64,000 nucleotides of DNA. Origin: Bacteroidales bacterium (GTDB taxonomy: Bacteria > Bacteroidota > Bacteroidia > Bacteroidales > UBA932). The notes under the pieces are model-generated. The model was not told where the DNA came from. It worked only from the letters and a program-made list of their open reading frames with translations, and ran no database searches. Where the stretch lies: the NCBI GenBank assembly GCA_024402135.1, contig JAKSJN010000006.1:98487-162486 (forward strand). Direction: 5' to 3'. The translations under genes were made by a program, and so were the position numbers. Below, piece by piece: positions 1-9,607 of the stretch. Position 1 is the stretch's first letter; each line of letters begins with the position of its first letter.

Positions 1-1378
1 CCTTCTCGGCCTTCTCTGCCTCCTTGGCTGCCTTTGCCTCCTCCTTTTCCTTCTCCTTTGCAATCTTTGCTTCCTCTGCGGCCTTTGCCTCAGCTTCGCT
101 CTCTGCCAGAAGAACCTCAAATGCACTTTCGCGGTCGATGGCCTTGTCGTACTTGCCGAAGAGACGTGAACTCTTGATACAGTGCTCGCGCTCGGACTCG
201 CTGATGGCGCCGATCTGGCTCAGCGGGAAGAGTACGCGTGCGCGCTGAACTACAGCAGGAGCACCCTTCGCGTCAAGGAATGAAACGAGGGCTTCTCCGG
301 TTTCGAGGGACATGATCGCTTCCTCTGTGTTGAAGTTTGGATTTGCGCGGAAGGTCTCTGCTGCTGCACGTACTGCTTTCTGGTCCTTTGGAGTGTAGGC
401 ACGGAGAGCGTGCTGTACGCGGTTTCCGAGCTGTCCAAGGACAGAGTCAGGAATATCGGTAGGGTTCTGGGTGATGAAGTATACACCAACACCCTTGCTT
501 CGGATCAGTCGTACCACCTGCTCGATCTTGTCCAGGAGAGCCTTTGATGTGCCGTCAAAGAGGGTATGAGCCTCGTCGAAGAAGAACACGAGCTTAGGAA
601 GGTCAAGGTCGCCGACCTCAGGGAGCTGCGCATAGATGTCGCTCATGAGCCAGAGGAGGAAGGTCGAATAGAGCTTAGGGTTCATCATCAGCTTATCGGC
701 TGCAAGGACGTTCATTACTCCCTTGCCGCCTTCGCACTGCATGAGGTCATAGATGTCGAAATCTGGCTCGCCGAAGAACTTGTCCGCACCCTGGTTCTCG
801 AGGGTGAGGAGGGCTCTCTGGATTGCGCCCACGCTCTGTGGAGAGACGTTTCCGTAAGTGGTGGTGAGCTCTGCTGCGTGCTTCGAGATGTATGTAAGCA
901 TGCTGCGGAGGTCCTTGATGTCGATGAGAAGCAGGCCGCGCTCGTCAGCGACGCGGAACAGCACGTTCATCACGCCCTCCTGGGTGTCGTTGAGCTGGAG
1001 GAGACGTGAAAGAAGCTGAGGACCCATGTTGCTGATGGTGGTCCTCATCGGGTGACCCTGCTCTCCGAATACGTCGAAGAAGCGGACAGGACAGCCGGCA
1101 AACTGAGGGTTCTCGATGCCGAACTCGGCGCAGCGCTTCTCGATGAAGCCGCTCATCTTGCCGGTCTGGCTGATTCCGCTGAGGTCACCTTTCATGTCGG
1201 CCATGAAGCAAGGGACGCCGGCCTGGCTGAATGTCTCAGCGAGTACCTGGAGTGATACGGTCTTGCCGGTACCTGTTGCGCCGGCAATGAGTCCATGGCG
1301 GTTGGCCATCTTTCCTGTGATGGAAATAGGACCTTCTGGTCCGTGGGCTACGTAGAGCCCCTGTTCATTGGTATACAT
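1..1378 (-). CDS. HerA-like ATPase (DUF853/YjgR type), 3' end beyond window
   Basis: The reading frame opens at an ATG (1376-1378) and is still open at base 1, so 459 codons are visible and the C-terminus is missing. The N-terminus carries a Walker A motif GATGTGKT at residues 33-40, and a Walker B stretch LVFFFDEAH lies about halfway along. The phrases [21 protein letters not shown] and [19 protein letters not shown] are typical of the DUF853 family of HerA-type hexameric helicase/translocase ATPases. The family's physiological role is poorly defined; DNA translocation is inferred from fold only. The visible end is a low-complexity Ala/Glu/Lys segment that is probably a charged helix. Family assignment is firm. 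Confidence 0.9.
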   Translation of the reverse strand, partial: MYTNEQGLYVAHGPEGPISITGKMANRHGLIAGATGTGKTVSLQVLAETFSQAGVPCFMADMKGDLSGISQTGKMSGFIEKRCAEFGIENPQFAGCPVRFFDVFGEQGHPMRTTISNMGPQLLSRLLQLNDTQEGVMNVLFRVADERGLLLIDIKDLRSMLTYISKHAAELTTTYGNVSPQSVGAIQRALLTLENQGADKFFGEPDFDIYDLMQCEGGKGVMNVLAADKLMMNPKLYSTFLLWLMSDIYAQLPEVGDLDLPKLVFFFDEAHTLFDGTSKALLDKIEQVVRLIRSKGVGVYFITQNPTDIPDSVLGQLGNRVQHALRAYTPKDQKAVRAAAETFRANPNFNTEEAIMSLETGEALVSFLDAKGAPAVVQRARVLFPLSQIGAISESEREHCIKSSRLFGKYDKAIDRESAFEVLLAESEAEAKAAEEAKIAKEKEKEEAKAAKEAEKAEK

Positions 1379-1399
1379 GATCGGTGTGTTGGTTATTGT

Positions 1400-2395
1400 T
1401 TACTTAAGGTAGTTTCTGTTGTGGAGCTTGATGATTCTCCAGGAAATGCCGACCTGGGCGCTGGTGCTGCTGAATTCTACAGGAATCGTCGATGAGGAGA
1501 AGATATCCGGAGCTGTCTGGCCCTGGCGGATGGCGCCGCATGCGTGGAGGCGGATGTTGCGGTTTTCCTTGAACGGGTAGTATTCTGCGCGGAATTGATA
1601 CTGGTTGATGTCGGATCCCTTTGCCACCATAGCATCCCTGAATTCGGTGTTGTTCACATCCTTAGCGTACTCGAATGCAATCTGGAGCCGGTCGGTAGGA
1701 ACCCATGTCGCTCTGGCTGATATTGTCCAGTCGGCAAGGTCGTCAATGCTGATGAAACGGTCGATGGCGTCGAGGCGGAGCTTGAATTTGCCGAAGTTGT
1801 ATTCGTCGCCGATTGCGACCATGCCCATATAGCTGTCCTTCTCGTACTCATGGGCGCTGAGTGACCACATCGCCGACCATTTGTCAGTGAAGCGGTGGAG
1901 GTAGAGGTTGTAGCCGATGAGGTCGGTTGCGTACATGCTCTGTGCAACCTGTACGCCGATGCGGCCCAGGTTGCCTGCCTGGCGCTCGGCTGAAGCACAC
2001 CAGCGGAATGCTCCTACGTTATTTGAGAACTCGCTGAGGTAGTAGAAATTGATAGGGCGCTGGTCGTACTCGAAGCTTCCGAAGCGGTTGTCACCTTTTC
2101 CGGCAGCGAAGGTCCAGTTCTCGTCAGGAGAGTAGTAGAATTCGAAATAGTCGGATGCGTCGAAGAAGTTGGCTCCCTTCGACCAGTTATACATTCTGGT
2201 CCTGATTCGCATTGAAAGATGCTCGCCATATGACGCATAAAAGTTGGTCTGGACCTGCTGGGTTTTGTATGAGAGATCCTCTCCGTTGTACATGAGAGCG
2301 GCTCTTGATTCCATGTTGGCTTCATAAGAGAACTCCTGTGCGCGAGCCGAAAGCGCAGAGATCAGGAGAAGACCGATAAAAAATACTTTCTTCAT
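1400..2395 (-). CDS. Outer-membrane beta-barrel (porin-like) protein
   Basis: 331 residues. The start is ATG at 2393-2395, giving a clean signal peptide MKKVFFIGLLLISALSARAQ; an in-frame upstream ATG would add seven residues and overlap the promoter box at 2414-2421. The mature part alternates aromatic and polar residues in strand-like blocks (for example FEFYYSPDENWTFAAGKGD, WTISARATWVPTDRLQIAFEYA) and ends in an amphipathic strand, as in phosphate-selective porin O/P-like barrels. Substrate unknown. It lies 21 bases upstream (in its own direction) of the HerA-like gene and is divergent from the GH51 gene. Confidence 0.7.
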   Translation of the reverse strand: MKKVFFIGLLLISALSARAQEFSYEANMESRAALMYNGEDLSYKTQQVQTNFYASYGEHLSMRIRTRMYNWSKGANFFDASDYFEFYYSPDENWTFAAGKGDNRFGSFEYDQRPINFYYLSEFSNNVGAFRWCASAERQAGNLGRIGVQVAQSMYATDLIGYNLYLHRFTDKWSAMWSLSAHEYEKDSYMGMVAIGDEYNFGKFKLRLDAIDRFISIDDLADWTISARATWVPTDRLQIAFEYAKDVNNTEFRDAMVAKGSDINQYQFRAEYYPFKENRNIRLHACGAIRQGQTAPDIFSSSTIPVEFSSTSAQVGISWRIIKLHNRNYLK

Positions 2396-2413
2396 ATATG
2401 TCCTGGGGAGTTG

Positions 2414-2421
2414 CAAAGATA
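2414..2421 (-). promoter_or_regulatory. Putative -7 box TATCTTTG for the barrel protein
   Basis: On the minus strand TATCTTTG matches the Bacteroidota sigma-ABfr -7 consensus TAnnTTTG and ends 18 bases before the ATG at 2395. No clear -33 TTG is seen. Confidence 0.5.
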
Positions 2422-2444
2422 ATGGTTTTTTGGGCTTTTTTTCT

Positions 2445-2452
2445 TACTTTCG
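2445..2452 (+). promoter_or_regulatory. Putative -7 box TACTTTCG for the GH51 gene
   Basis: TACTTTCG is one base from the TAnnTTTG consensus and lies 41 bases before the ATG at 2494. It is back-to-back with the minus-strand box at 2414-2421. No -33 element at the usual distance. Confidence 0.35.
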
Positions 2453-2493
2453 CAGAATTGAAACAATACTTTAGAACAAATAATCAAACCACA

Positions 2494-4512
2494 ATGAAAG
2501 TACTGAAAAACGGCATCGCAGGAGCTCTCATGCTCGCTTCTGCCCTTGGACTTGCCGCCCAGAAACCAATGAATGCACCGCGTGGAGGAAAGCTGATCAG
2601 CGACGAGCTCATCGGTATCTTCTTCGAGGACATCAGCTCTTCAGCTGACGGTGGTCTCAATGCACAGCTCGTGCAGAACGGATCCTTCGAATACAACCCT
2701 TCAGAGAGAGACGGATGGGGCCCTGGTACCCACTGGCGTGTACAGCGTCCTGGCCATTCGCTCGGTCTTCTCGAGTTCAAGCAGCAGGATCCTATCCATC
2801 CTAACAACCCTACCTACATGCGTCTCAATATCGAGCGCGTAGGACATTTCTATGATTTCAACGGCTGGACCGGTTTCGGTCTTTCAAATGACGGTTTCGA
2901 CGGAATCAACGTAAAGGAAGGCGCAAAGTATGACTTCTCTATCTTCGTCCGCAATACTGATGGCGTAGACAAGGATCTCCGCGTTGCTGTCGTTGCTCCT
3001 GTAGTAAGAGGACCTTTTGTCCCTGGCGAGAGAAGAATGGGTCCTCCGGTACCTGTTGCAGTTGCAGACGCAACCATCAAGACCAGCGGCAAGGACTGGA
3101 AGAAGTATGAGGTTACCCTCACTGCTACCCAGGACTGTGAAAATGCAACACTCCAGATCCTTGCACTCGGCGAGGGTGTCATGGATGTTGACATGGTTTC
3201 ACTCGTTCCTCAGGATACATATCACGGACACGGAATCCGCAAGGACCTTGCAGAGGCTCTCGAGGCTCTCCATCCTAAGTTCATGCGCTTCCCTGGCGGC
3301 TGCGTTGTTCACGGTGGTGGCGACGGCTTCTGGGATACATATCGCTGGAAGACCACTGTAGGTCCAAAGGAGCAGCGCAAGTCCCTCAAGAACACCTGGG
3401 GTTATCATCAGTCAATGGAAGTCGGCTACTTCGAGTACTTCCAGCTTTGCGAGGACATGGGCATGGAGCCGCTTCCAATCCTCCCTTGCGGTGTGAGCTG
3501 TCAGGGTACCAACGGTGGCTGGAACATGAAGGGCCACGCACAGGAGGCTGTTCCTATGGAGGAAATGGACGAGTGGGTAGACGAGGCTCTCGACCTCATC
3601 GAGTGGGCTAACGGTCCAGCAGACTCAAAGTGGGGCAAGATCCGCGCTGAGGCAGGCCATCCAGAGCCATTCAACCTCAAGTACCTCGGCCTCGGTAACG
3701 AGGAGGAGATCACACCTGCATTCGAGGAGCGCTTCAAGTATATCTATGAGAGAGTTACCAAGGCACATCCTGAGATCGTCATCGTAGGTACCGCAGGTCC
3801 TGGTTCACACGCAGATAATGTTGACTACCAGAACGGCTGGCGTGTGGCAGAGGAACTTGGAATTCCTATTCTCGACGAGCACTACTATGAGCAGAGAGAC
3901 TACTTCCTCAACCAGCGTCAGTATGACAATTATCCACGCAACCGCAAGACCAAGGTTTACCTCGGTGAGTACGCAGCAAAGGACAAGAAGCTTATCGACG
4001 CTCTTGCTGAGGGTCTTTATCTCCTCCACGTTGAGCGCAACGGAGACGTTGTATGCATGACTTCATACGCACCTCTCTTCGCACGCAAGGACGCTACCAA
4101 CTGGAATCCGGACCTCATCTACTTCGATAACGACAGACCATACCTCACCTGCAGCTACTACATCCAGCAGATGTTCGGTCAGTCAAGCGGTCAGTACTAC
4201 TATGGTGACTGTGTGAAGATCGAGGACAAGGACATCCTCCAGGAGCAGTCAGTGATCCTCAACACCAAGACCCGTGAGCTCTATGTCAAGGTCGGCAACG
4301 CATCTGACACTGCAAAGAAGGCAACCATCAACCTCAGCCGCTTCAACATCAAGCCAAATGCTGTAAAGGTTACCCTCTCAGGCGATCCTCAGGCAGAGAA
4401 CAACTATGACGCTCAGCCTATCGCTCCGGTACAGGAGAACATCAAGGTTTCAAAGAAGATGACTCTTGATCTTCCTCCTTACTCATTCCAGATGATCACC
4501 ATCAAACTCTAG
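2494..4512 (+). CDS. Alpha-L-arabinofuranosidase, GH51 family, secreted
   Basis: 672 residues from the ATG at 2494, which gives a signal peptide (MKVLKNGIAGALMLASALGLAAQ); a longer frame upstream is rejected because it precedes the promoter box. Order: signal peptide, a CBM4_9-like carbohydrate-binding region (about 70-220), the (beta/alpha)8 catalytic domain, and an alpha-L-AF C-terminal beta domain (about 540-672). Expected catalytic residues are present: acid/base Glu403 in GLGNEEE and nucleophile Glu492 in VYLGEYAA. It would remove arabinofuranosyl side chains from arabinan or arabinoxylan outside the cytoplasm. The MATE gene follows with a one-base overlap, although a functional link is not obvious. 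Confidence 0.93.
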   Translation: MKVLKNGIAGALMLASALGLAAQKPMNAPRGGKLISDELIGIFFEDISSSADGGLNAQLVQNGSFEYNPSERDGWGPGTHWRVQRPGHSLGLLEFKQQDPIHPNNPTYMRLNIERVGHFYDFNGWTGFGLSNDGFDGINVKEGAKYDFSIFVRNTDGVDKDLRVAVVAPVVRGPFVPGERRMGPPVPVAVADATIKTSGKDWKKYEVTLTATQDCENATLQILALGEGVMDVDMVSLVPQDTYHGHGIRKDLAEALEALHPKFMRFPGGCVVHGGGDGFWDTYRWKTTVGPKEQRKSLKNTWGYHQSMEVGYFEYFQLCEDMGMEPLPILPCGVSCQGTNGGWNMKGHAQEAVPMEEMDEWVDEALDLIEWANGPADSKWGKIRAEAGHPEPFNLKYLGLGNEEEITPAFEERFKYIYERVTKAHPEIVIVGTAGPGSHADNVDYQNGWRVAEELGIPILDEHYYEQRDYFLNQRQYDNYPRNRKTKVYLGEYAAKDKKLIDALAEGLYLLHVERNGDVVCMTSYAPLFARKDATNWNPDLIYFDNDRPYLTCSYYIQQMFGQSSGQYYYGDCVKIEDKDILQEQSVILNTKTRELYVKVGNASDTAKKATINLSRFNIKPNAVKVTLSGDPQAENNYDAQPIAPVQENIKVSKKMTLDLPPYSFQMITIKL

Positions 4513-5903
4513 TGATAAGTTCGAATCAAAGCGGTGGCCAGAAAGATAGGCTGCTGCTGAAAATCCGAAACGGAGAAGAAATGACAATAGGGGAGCAGGC
4601 TCGTCTTGCTCTCCTTTTAAGCATTCCCGCCATACTGGCTCAGCTGAGCAGCGTCATGATGTCATATATCGACTCTGCCATGGTGGGAAAGCTCGGTGCT
4701 GCTCAGTCGGCATCGATCGGACTGGTGTCTACATCAACCTGGATCATAGGCGGCTTCTGCATGGCCTCCATCAATGGATTCACTGTCCAGGTTGCACACC
4801 TCATCGGTTCTAATGATCTCAGGAAGGCGCGAGGCCTGCTCAGGCAGGCTCTGGCCGTTATCCTGGTCATCGCCGCTGTAATTGCATCCATAGCAATGGC
4901 GATCAGCGGCGGCCTGCCACACTGGCTTGGAGGTGGAGAAGATATCTGTGCCGATGCATCAGCGTACGTCCGTATCTATTCATTGTTCGTTCCTGCATTT
5001 ACTTTGAGCTATTTCGGAAGTTCCATGCTCCAGAGCAGCGGCAACATGAAGGTCCCGAGTATCCTGAACGTGATGATGTGCGTCATGGATGTATGCTTCA
5101 ACTACCTTTTCATCTATGTGTGCGGCATGGGCGTCAGAGGAGCTGCTCTGGGTACCGGAACGGCAGAGGCTGTGACGGCCGTACTGATGCTCTATTTCCT
5201 TCTTGTGCGATCTCCTGAACTATCCCTCAGGAGGGAAGGTGGAAGCTTCATGCCTCAGTGGAACAGCCTGAGAAGGGCGTTCGGCATAAGCGGTCCGCTC
5301 TATATCCAGAACATTGTTACCCATGGAGCGCACATTGTCGCAACTTTGATCATCGCCCCTCTGGGTACAATATCCATAGCGGCGAACAGCTTCGCGATAA
5401 CCGCCGAAAGTATATGCTATATGCCCGGATACGGCATCTCGGATGCGGCCAGGACTCTTATCGGACAAAGTCTTGGTGCAAAGAGAAAGTCCCTTGCCAA
5501 GCGTTTCGCCAGGATAAACATCTTCATGGGTGCAGGTATCATGACCCTGCTGGCCGTTCTGATGTTTGTTTTTGCGCCACAGATCATGACCATGCTGAGC
5601 ATAGACAGCGACGTGGTCGCACTTGGTGCGAAGATGCTGCGCATAGAGGCTTTTGCAGAAACCCTTTATGCCTGTTCAATCGTCGCGTACGGTTGCTGTG
5701 TCGGAGCTGGAGATACCTTGGTGCCTAGTGCCATGAACCTTGTCAGCATGTGGGTTGTCCGCATCGGCCTGGCACTGTTCCTTACACCTCGTCTCGGTCT
5801 TACCGGCTACTGGGTCGCAATGTGTATCGAACTCAATGTCCGAGGACTTATCTTCCTGTGGCGAGTCCGTGGTGAACGCTGGATGAAGAATGTATTGACT
5901 TAA
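4512..5903 (+). CDS. MATE family efflux transporter
   Basis: 463 residues, about 12 hydrophobic helices in two homologous halves, consistent with a multidrug and toxin extrusion antiporter in the inner membrane. The GTG at 4512 overlaps the last base of the preceding TAG. It was chosen because the stretch KIRNGEEMTIGEQ before the first helix resembles that of other Bacteroidota MATE proteins; an internal ATG at 4581 would give a protein 23 residues shorter. Substrate cannot be predicted. Probably co-transcribed with GH51. Confidence 0.88.
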   Translation: MISSNQSGGQKDRLLLKIRNGEEMTIGEQARLALLLSIPAILAQLSSVMMSYIDSAMVGKLGAAQSASIGLVSTSTWIIGGFCMASINGFTVQVAHLIGSNDLRKARGLLRQALAVILVIAAVIASIAMAISGGLPHWLGGGEDICADASAYVRIYSLFVPAFTLSYFGSSMLQSSGNMKVPSILNVMMCVMDVCFNYLFIYVCGMGVRGAALGTGTAEAVTAVLMLYFLLVRSPELSLRREGGSFMPQWNSLRRAFGISGPLYIQNIVTHGAHIVATLIIAPLGTISIAANSFAITAESICYMPGYGISDAARTLIGQSLGAKRKSLAKRFARINIFMGAGIMTLLAVLMFVFAPQIMTMLSIDSDVVALGAKMLRIEAFAETLYACSIVAYGCCVGAGDTLVPSAMNLVSMWVVRIGLALFLTPRLGLTGYWVAMCIELNVRGLIFLWRVRGERWMKNVLT

Positions 5904-5909
5904 AGAATC

Positions 5910-5934
5910 ATTCTCGGGACTTGTTCTCGAGAAT
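5910..5934. terminator. Imperfect hairpin between MATE and DUF3737 genes
   Basis: ATTCTCG (5910-5916) pairs with CGAGAAT (5928-5934) across an 11-base loop. No T-tract follows, so this may be a weak terminator or an operator rather than a strong intrinsic terminator. Confidence 0.3.
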
Positions 5935-5957
5935 ATGCTGTAATCAGTTATAGATAA

Positions 5958-6800
5958 ATGAATATAATAAAGAATCAGGAATTTGGCGGAGAGAGACCTC
6001 TCTACGCAAGCCATGACCTCAGGATAGAGGACGTCACCATCCATGTCGGAGAGAGTTCCATCAAGGAATGCTCCAACATCGAAGCGGAACGCTGTACCTT
6101 CGAGGGCAAGTACGTTTTCTGGTGCTGCGACGGTTTCCGTGTGCGCAACTGCCTGTTCCGCGAAGGCGCCCGTTCTTCGCTCTGGTATACCCGCGGCTGC
6201 GACATGGCAGACTCGCTTGTCGAGGCTCCGAAGATGTTCCGTTCCGCCGAGGACATCAAGCTCCGCAATGTAAAGATGACAAGTGCCCAGGAGACATTCT
6301 GGAGCTGCAGGAACATTGACATAGAAGACGTGGAGATCGACAAGTGCGACTACGTTTTCATGTACTGCCAGAACGTGAAGGTCCGCAACCTGAAAATCAA
6401 TGGAAACTACTCTTTCCAGTATGCAAAGAATGTAGAGATCTGGGATTCAGACCTGCAGTCCAAGGATGCGCTTTGGGAAACTGAGAACGTAACCGTGTAC
6501 AATTCTTTCATCAATGGAGAGTATCTTGCATGGCATTCGAAGAATGTCCGTCTCGTGAACTGCCGCATCGGTGGAACTCAGCCTTTGTGCTATGCAGATG
6601 GCCTGGTACTTGAGAACTGTACATTTGAGCCTGACGCCGATCTTGCATTCGAGTACAGCGACGTACAGGCTACCATATTAAACAACGTTCCGTCGGTGAA
6701 GAATCCGCGTACCGGCAGCATTCATGCTGAATCGATCGGCGAGATCATCATCGACGGAAACATCAAGGCTCCGGGTGACTGCAAGATTACCCAGGGCTAG
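5958..6800 (+). CDS. DUF3737 family right-handed beta-helix protein
   Basis: 280 residues with no signal peptide. The sequence is a series of short repeats such as FWSCRNIDIEDVEI, VFMYCQNVKVRNLKI and AWHSKNVRLVNCRI, the pattern of a parallel beta-helix. Overall it matches the DUF3737 family, whose function is not known. Its TAG shares the tetranucleotide CTAG (6797-6800) with the stop codon of the convergent aminotransferase gene. Confidence 0.85.
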   Translation: MNIIKNQEFGGERPLYASHDLRIEDVTIHVGESSIKECSNIEAERCTFEGKYVFWCCDGFRVRNCLFREGARSSLWYTRGCDMADSLVEAPKMFRSAEDIKLRNVKMTSAQETFWSCRNIDIEDVEIDKCDYVFMYCQNVKVRNLKINGNYSFQYAKNVEIWDSDLQSKDALWETENVTVYNSFINGEYLAWHSKNVRLVNCRIGGTQPLCYADGLVLENCTFEPDADLAFEYSDVQATILNNVPSVKNPRTGSIHAESIGEIIIDGNIKAPGDCKITQG

Positions 6801-7999
6801 ATTCCGTATTCGGATTTAAGACGCAGGAGTCCTGCAACAATACGACGTGTGCCTTCGACGAGTCTCTCGCGAGGGCACGCGATGTTTATACGCATGTACT
6901 TGCCGTCGCCGTACATTTCTCCGCCATTGATCCAGACTTTCTCGTTCTGTATGAGAGACTCGCTGATTGCCTTGGCGGTAATGCCTTTCTCGACGAAAGG
7001 AGCGACGTTGAGCCATGGAAGGTACGTTCCTTCCAGATTGCAGATATGGAGCTCCGGCAGAGCCTTTCTCAGCTCGTCTCGCAGATGTACGTAATTGTCC
7101 CAGAGTACGTCATTCAGTTCGCTGAGCCATTCCTCGCCTTCCTTGGTGTAAGAGGCGATAAGAGCGTCGACACCGAACGGATTGACATCGCAATGCTCCC
7201 AGTCATTGATGACGCGGTCGATGCGCTCCCTCCATTCAGGACGAGAGGTCACGATGTTGGAAATCATCAGGCCGGCCAGGTTGAATGACTTTGAAGGGGA
7301 GTTGAAGCTGACACAGTTGTCCTGGTTCTCCGGACAGGTGGATGCGAATGGTACATAAGTGCAGCCAGGCATCTCAAGCTCGCAATGGATCTCGTCGCTG
7401 ACGACAATCACGTTGTTCCTGCGGCAGATTTCTCCGAGTCTGAGCAACTCTTCGCGGCTCCAGATGCGGCCGGTGGGATTGTGAGGGTTGCAGAGGATGA
7501 AAAGCTTTGCGCGGGATTCTGCGCATTTCTTTTCTATATCATCAAAGTCCATCCTGAAGTCGAGCGTTCCGTCTTCATTCTCGGTGCAGATGAGGTCGGA
7601 TGCAAGAGCCATGCATCCGTTGTTGCGTACACTGGAGAAGAAACAATTGTATGCCGGATTCAGGAAAACGACGGCGTCCCCTGGCTGACAGAAAGCCTTT
7701 ACGGCAACGGAAAGTGCTGGAACCAGTCCTGCAATAGGCTGGATCCAGTCTTTCTCGATGGTCCAGTTTCTTCGTTTACCGAACCAGGAGATTACACTCC
7801 GGTAGTACTCTTCCGGGATATGCACATATCCGAAGACCCCGTGGTCAATGCGCTTCTGGAGCTTTTCGATGATGAAAGGAGCTGCCTTGAAGTCCATGTC
7901 GGCGACCCACATCGGAATCAGGCCGTCCTCTTTGCGCTCATCCCACTTGACCGAAGAGCTGTTCCTGCGGTCAACCAGTGTATTGAAATCGTACTTCAT
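6797..7999 (-). CDS. patB: PLP-dependent aminotransferase, MalY/PatB type (C-S lyase)
   Basis: 400 residues, fold-type I PLP enzyme. Visible landmarks: WVADMDF near the N-terminus, NPHNPTGR, SDEIHCEL with the pyridine-binding Asp202, and the Schiff-base Lys237 in SPSKSFNLAGL. This set is characteristic of MalY/PatB cystathionine beta-lyase-like enzymes, which cleave C-S bonds of cystathionine or cysteine conjugates to pyruvate, ammonia and a thiol. It begins 2 bases after the stop of the YpfJ-type gene, so the two are probably one operon on the minus strand. Confidence 0.88.
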   Translation of the reverse strand: MKYDFNTLVDRRNSSSVKWDERKEDGLIPMWVADMDFKAAPFIIEKLQKRIDHGVFGYVHIPEEYYRSVISWFGKRRNWTIEKDWIQPIAGLVPALSVAVKAFCQPGDAVVFLNPAYNCFFSSVRNNGCMALASDLICTENEDGTLDFRMDFDDIEKKCAESRAKLFILCNPHNPTGRIWSREELLRLGEICRRNNVIVVSDEIHCELEMPGCTYVPFASTCPENQDNCVSFNSPSKSFNLAGLMISNIVTSRPEWRERIDRVINDWEHCDVNPFGVDALIASYTKEGEEWLSELNDVLWDNYVHLRDELRKALPELHICNLEGTYLPWLNVAPFVEKGITAKAISESLIQNEKVWINGGEMYGDGKYMRINIACPRERLVEGTRRIVAGLLRLKSEYGI

Positions 8000-8001
8000 C
8001 T

Positions 8002-8871
8002 CTAAAGCTGGCTATATGCTGGACTGAAGGTGTCGCCCTGGTCTGGATCGCCACACTGGATGCCCTTGCGGAGCCATTTTGAACGCTGGGCTGATGTTCC
8101 GTGGTTGAAAGACTCGGGAACGGTATAGCCGCGGGCCTTCTTCTGGAGATAGTCGTCGCCGATCTTCGCTGCAACTGCTAGACCTTCCTCGACGTCGCCT
8201 CGCTCGAGCGAGTTGAACATCTGGTTGTCGTGGTATGCCCATACACCTGCATAAAAGTCTGCCTGGAGCTCCAGACGTACGCTGATCTGGTTGCTCTGTG
8301 CCTGCGAAACGCGGCTCATCTGGCTGTGTGCCTGCTGGAGGGTTCCGAGAAGATACTGAACATGATGACCGACTTCGTGTGCGATGACGTAAGCGTATGC
8401 AAAGTCTCCGTCAGCCCCGATCTGCTGCTTCATGCTGCTGAAGAATGACAGGTCGATGTATACCGTCTGGTCGGCGCTGCAATAGAAAGGTCCGGACGAT
8501 GATGTAGCTCCACCGCATCCAGACTGGACTGCATTAGAGAAGAGGACGAGCTTTGGCGGTATGTACTCCAGGCCGCTTTCTCTGAAAATCTTGGTCCATA
8601 CGTCCTCTGTACCGGCGAGAATCTGACTTGCGAACACTGCAAGCTCCTGCTCCTCGGCGCTAGGGGTATAGTCTCCTGTCTGGGTTGTTGTGATTCCGCC
8701 ACCGTACTGCTGTACGTTGCGGATAACGTCGCTTGGGTCACCACCCATGAGGAGGGTGATAAGGCCGATGATTACGATACCGCCGAGGCCGAGACCTCCG
8801 ACTTTACCCATTGAGGATCCGCCACGGCGGTCATCCACGTTTGAACTCTGTCTTCTTCCGTCAAGTTTCAT
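8002..8871 (-). CDS. YpfJ-type neutral zinc metallopeptidase family protein
   Basis: 289 residues from the ATG at 8869-8871; the preferred N-terminus MKLDGRRQSSNVDDRRG is the conserved start of the family, while a longer frame would run through the promoter. A membrane helix (GLGGIVIIGLITLLMGG) follows, then a large outward-facing domain with the zincin motif HEVGHH and the phrases FYCSADQTVYIDLSFF and RLELQADFYAGVWAYH. The family (Pfam Zn_peptidase, PF04228) is widespread; substrates are not known. Probably first gene of an operon with the downstream patB. Confidence 0.9.
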   Translation of the reverse strand: MKLDGRRQSSNVDDRRGGSSMGKVGGLGLGGIVIIGLITLLMGGDPSDVIRNVQQYGGGITTTQTGDYTPSAEEQELAVFASQILAGTEDVWTKIFRESGLEYIPPKLVLFSNAVQSGCGGATSSSGPFYCSADQTVYIDLSFFSSMKQQIGADGDFAYAYVIAHEVGHHVQYLLGTLQQAHSQMSRVSQAQSNQISVRLELQADFYAGVWAYHDNQMFNSLERGDVEEGLAVAAKIGDDYLQKKARGYTVPESFNHGTSAQRSKWLRKGIQCGDPDQGDTFSPAYSQL

Positions 8872-8899
8872 ATTCTTATTTGAATTATAATCCAGGATG

Positions 8900-8907
8900 C
8901 AAAAGTA
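8900..8907 (-). promoter_or_regulatory. Putative -7 box TACTTTTG for the zinc peptidase gene
   Basis: Minus-strand TACTTTTG matches TAnnTTTG and lies 28 bases upstream of the ATG at 8871. Confidence 0.5.
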
Positions 8908-8919
8908 AACGTTTTTCAT

Positions 8920-8927
8920 TAAGTTTG
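8920..8927 (+). promoter_or_regulatory. Putative -7 box TAAGTTTG for the nitroreductase gene
   Basis: TAAGTTTG matches TAnnTTTG and ends 20 bases before the ATG at 8948; it is divergent from the box at 8900-8907. Confidence 0.5.
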
Positions 8928-8947
8928 CGTTGAAATAACTATCAAAG

Positions 8948-9586
8948 ATGGCAGATAATTACCTTGAAAAAAGATACGACGAAGTGTTTGGCAAGGGCGC
9001 AAAGTCAGCCAGGCCTTCACGTCCGGGACTGGACGTGCTGCTGAAGAACAACCGCAGTTGCCGTGGCTATGACAGATCATATGAGGTCAAGATGCTTCAG
9101 CTCAGGCGAATGATCGAGGTCAATACCAAGATTGCCAGCGCAATGAACCAGCAGGTGCTCCGGTTCCGCCCTGTGCTTCGTGGTCCTGAGGCTGACCGCG
9201 TCAATTCCCTGATAAAGATGGGGGCTGCCCTCAAGGAGCTCAACCTGCCGTTCCCGGGTACTGAGCCGGAGGCTTTCATCGTCATCTGCTCAACCGTTCC
9301 AGAGTCGCGCTTCGTGGACATGGACCTTGGCATTTCAATGCAGAGTATGTCGCTGAAAGCTGTCGAGATGGGACTCAACTGTCTGATGGTTTGCAACTTC
9401 AACAAACATGACCTCAAGGAGGCACTTGAGTTGCCATATGATCCGATCGCGGTTCTTGCTGTGGGAAAGGGGTCTGAGAAGATTGAAATGGTTCAGGTAA
9501 ATGAAGGACAATCACTTGCTTACTACAGAGTCGATGGTGTCCATTTCGTCCCTAAAATCAATGCTGAAGACCTTATTATAAAATAA
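8948..9586 (+). CDS. Nitroreductase family FMN protein
   Basis: 212 residues. The segments NRSCRGYDRSYEVKMLQLRRMIEV, MDLGISMQSMSLKAVEMGLNCLMVCNF and PIAVLAVGKGSE match the nitroreductase fold (FMN-binding Arg near the N-terminus, Gly-rich C-terminal beta strand). Such enzymes reduce nitro groups, quinones or flavins with NAD(P)H in the cytoplasm; the natural substrate here is unknown. It appears to be transcribed alone. Confidence 0.85.
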   Translation: MADNYLEKRYDEVFGKGAKSARPSRPGLDVLLKNNRSCRGYDRSYEVKMLQLRRMIEVNTKIASAMNQQVLRFRPVLRGPEADRVNSLIKMGAALKELNLPFPGTEPEAFIVICSTVPESRFVDMDLGISMQSMSLKAVEMGLNCLMVCNFNKHDLKEALELPYDPIAVLAVGKGSEKIEMVQVNEGQSLAYYRVDGVHFVPKINAEDLIIK

Positions 9587-9607
9587 TGTAAAATCATTAC
9601 TGCAAAG

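Noticed and set aside
566-1009. Open plus-strand frame opposite the HerA-like gene
   Set aside because: The minus strand encodes clear Walker motifs; the plus frame has no family resemblance.
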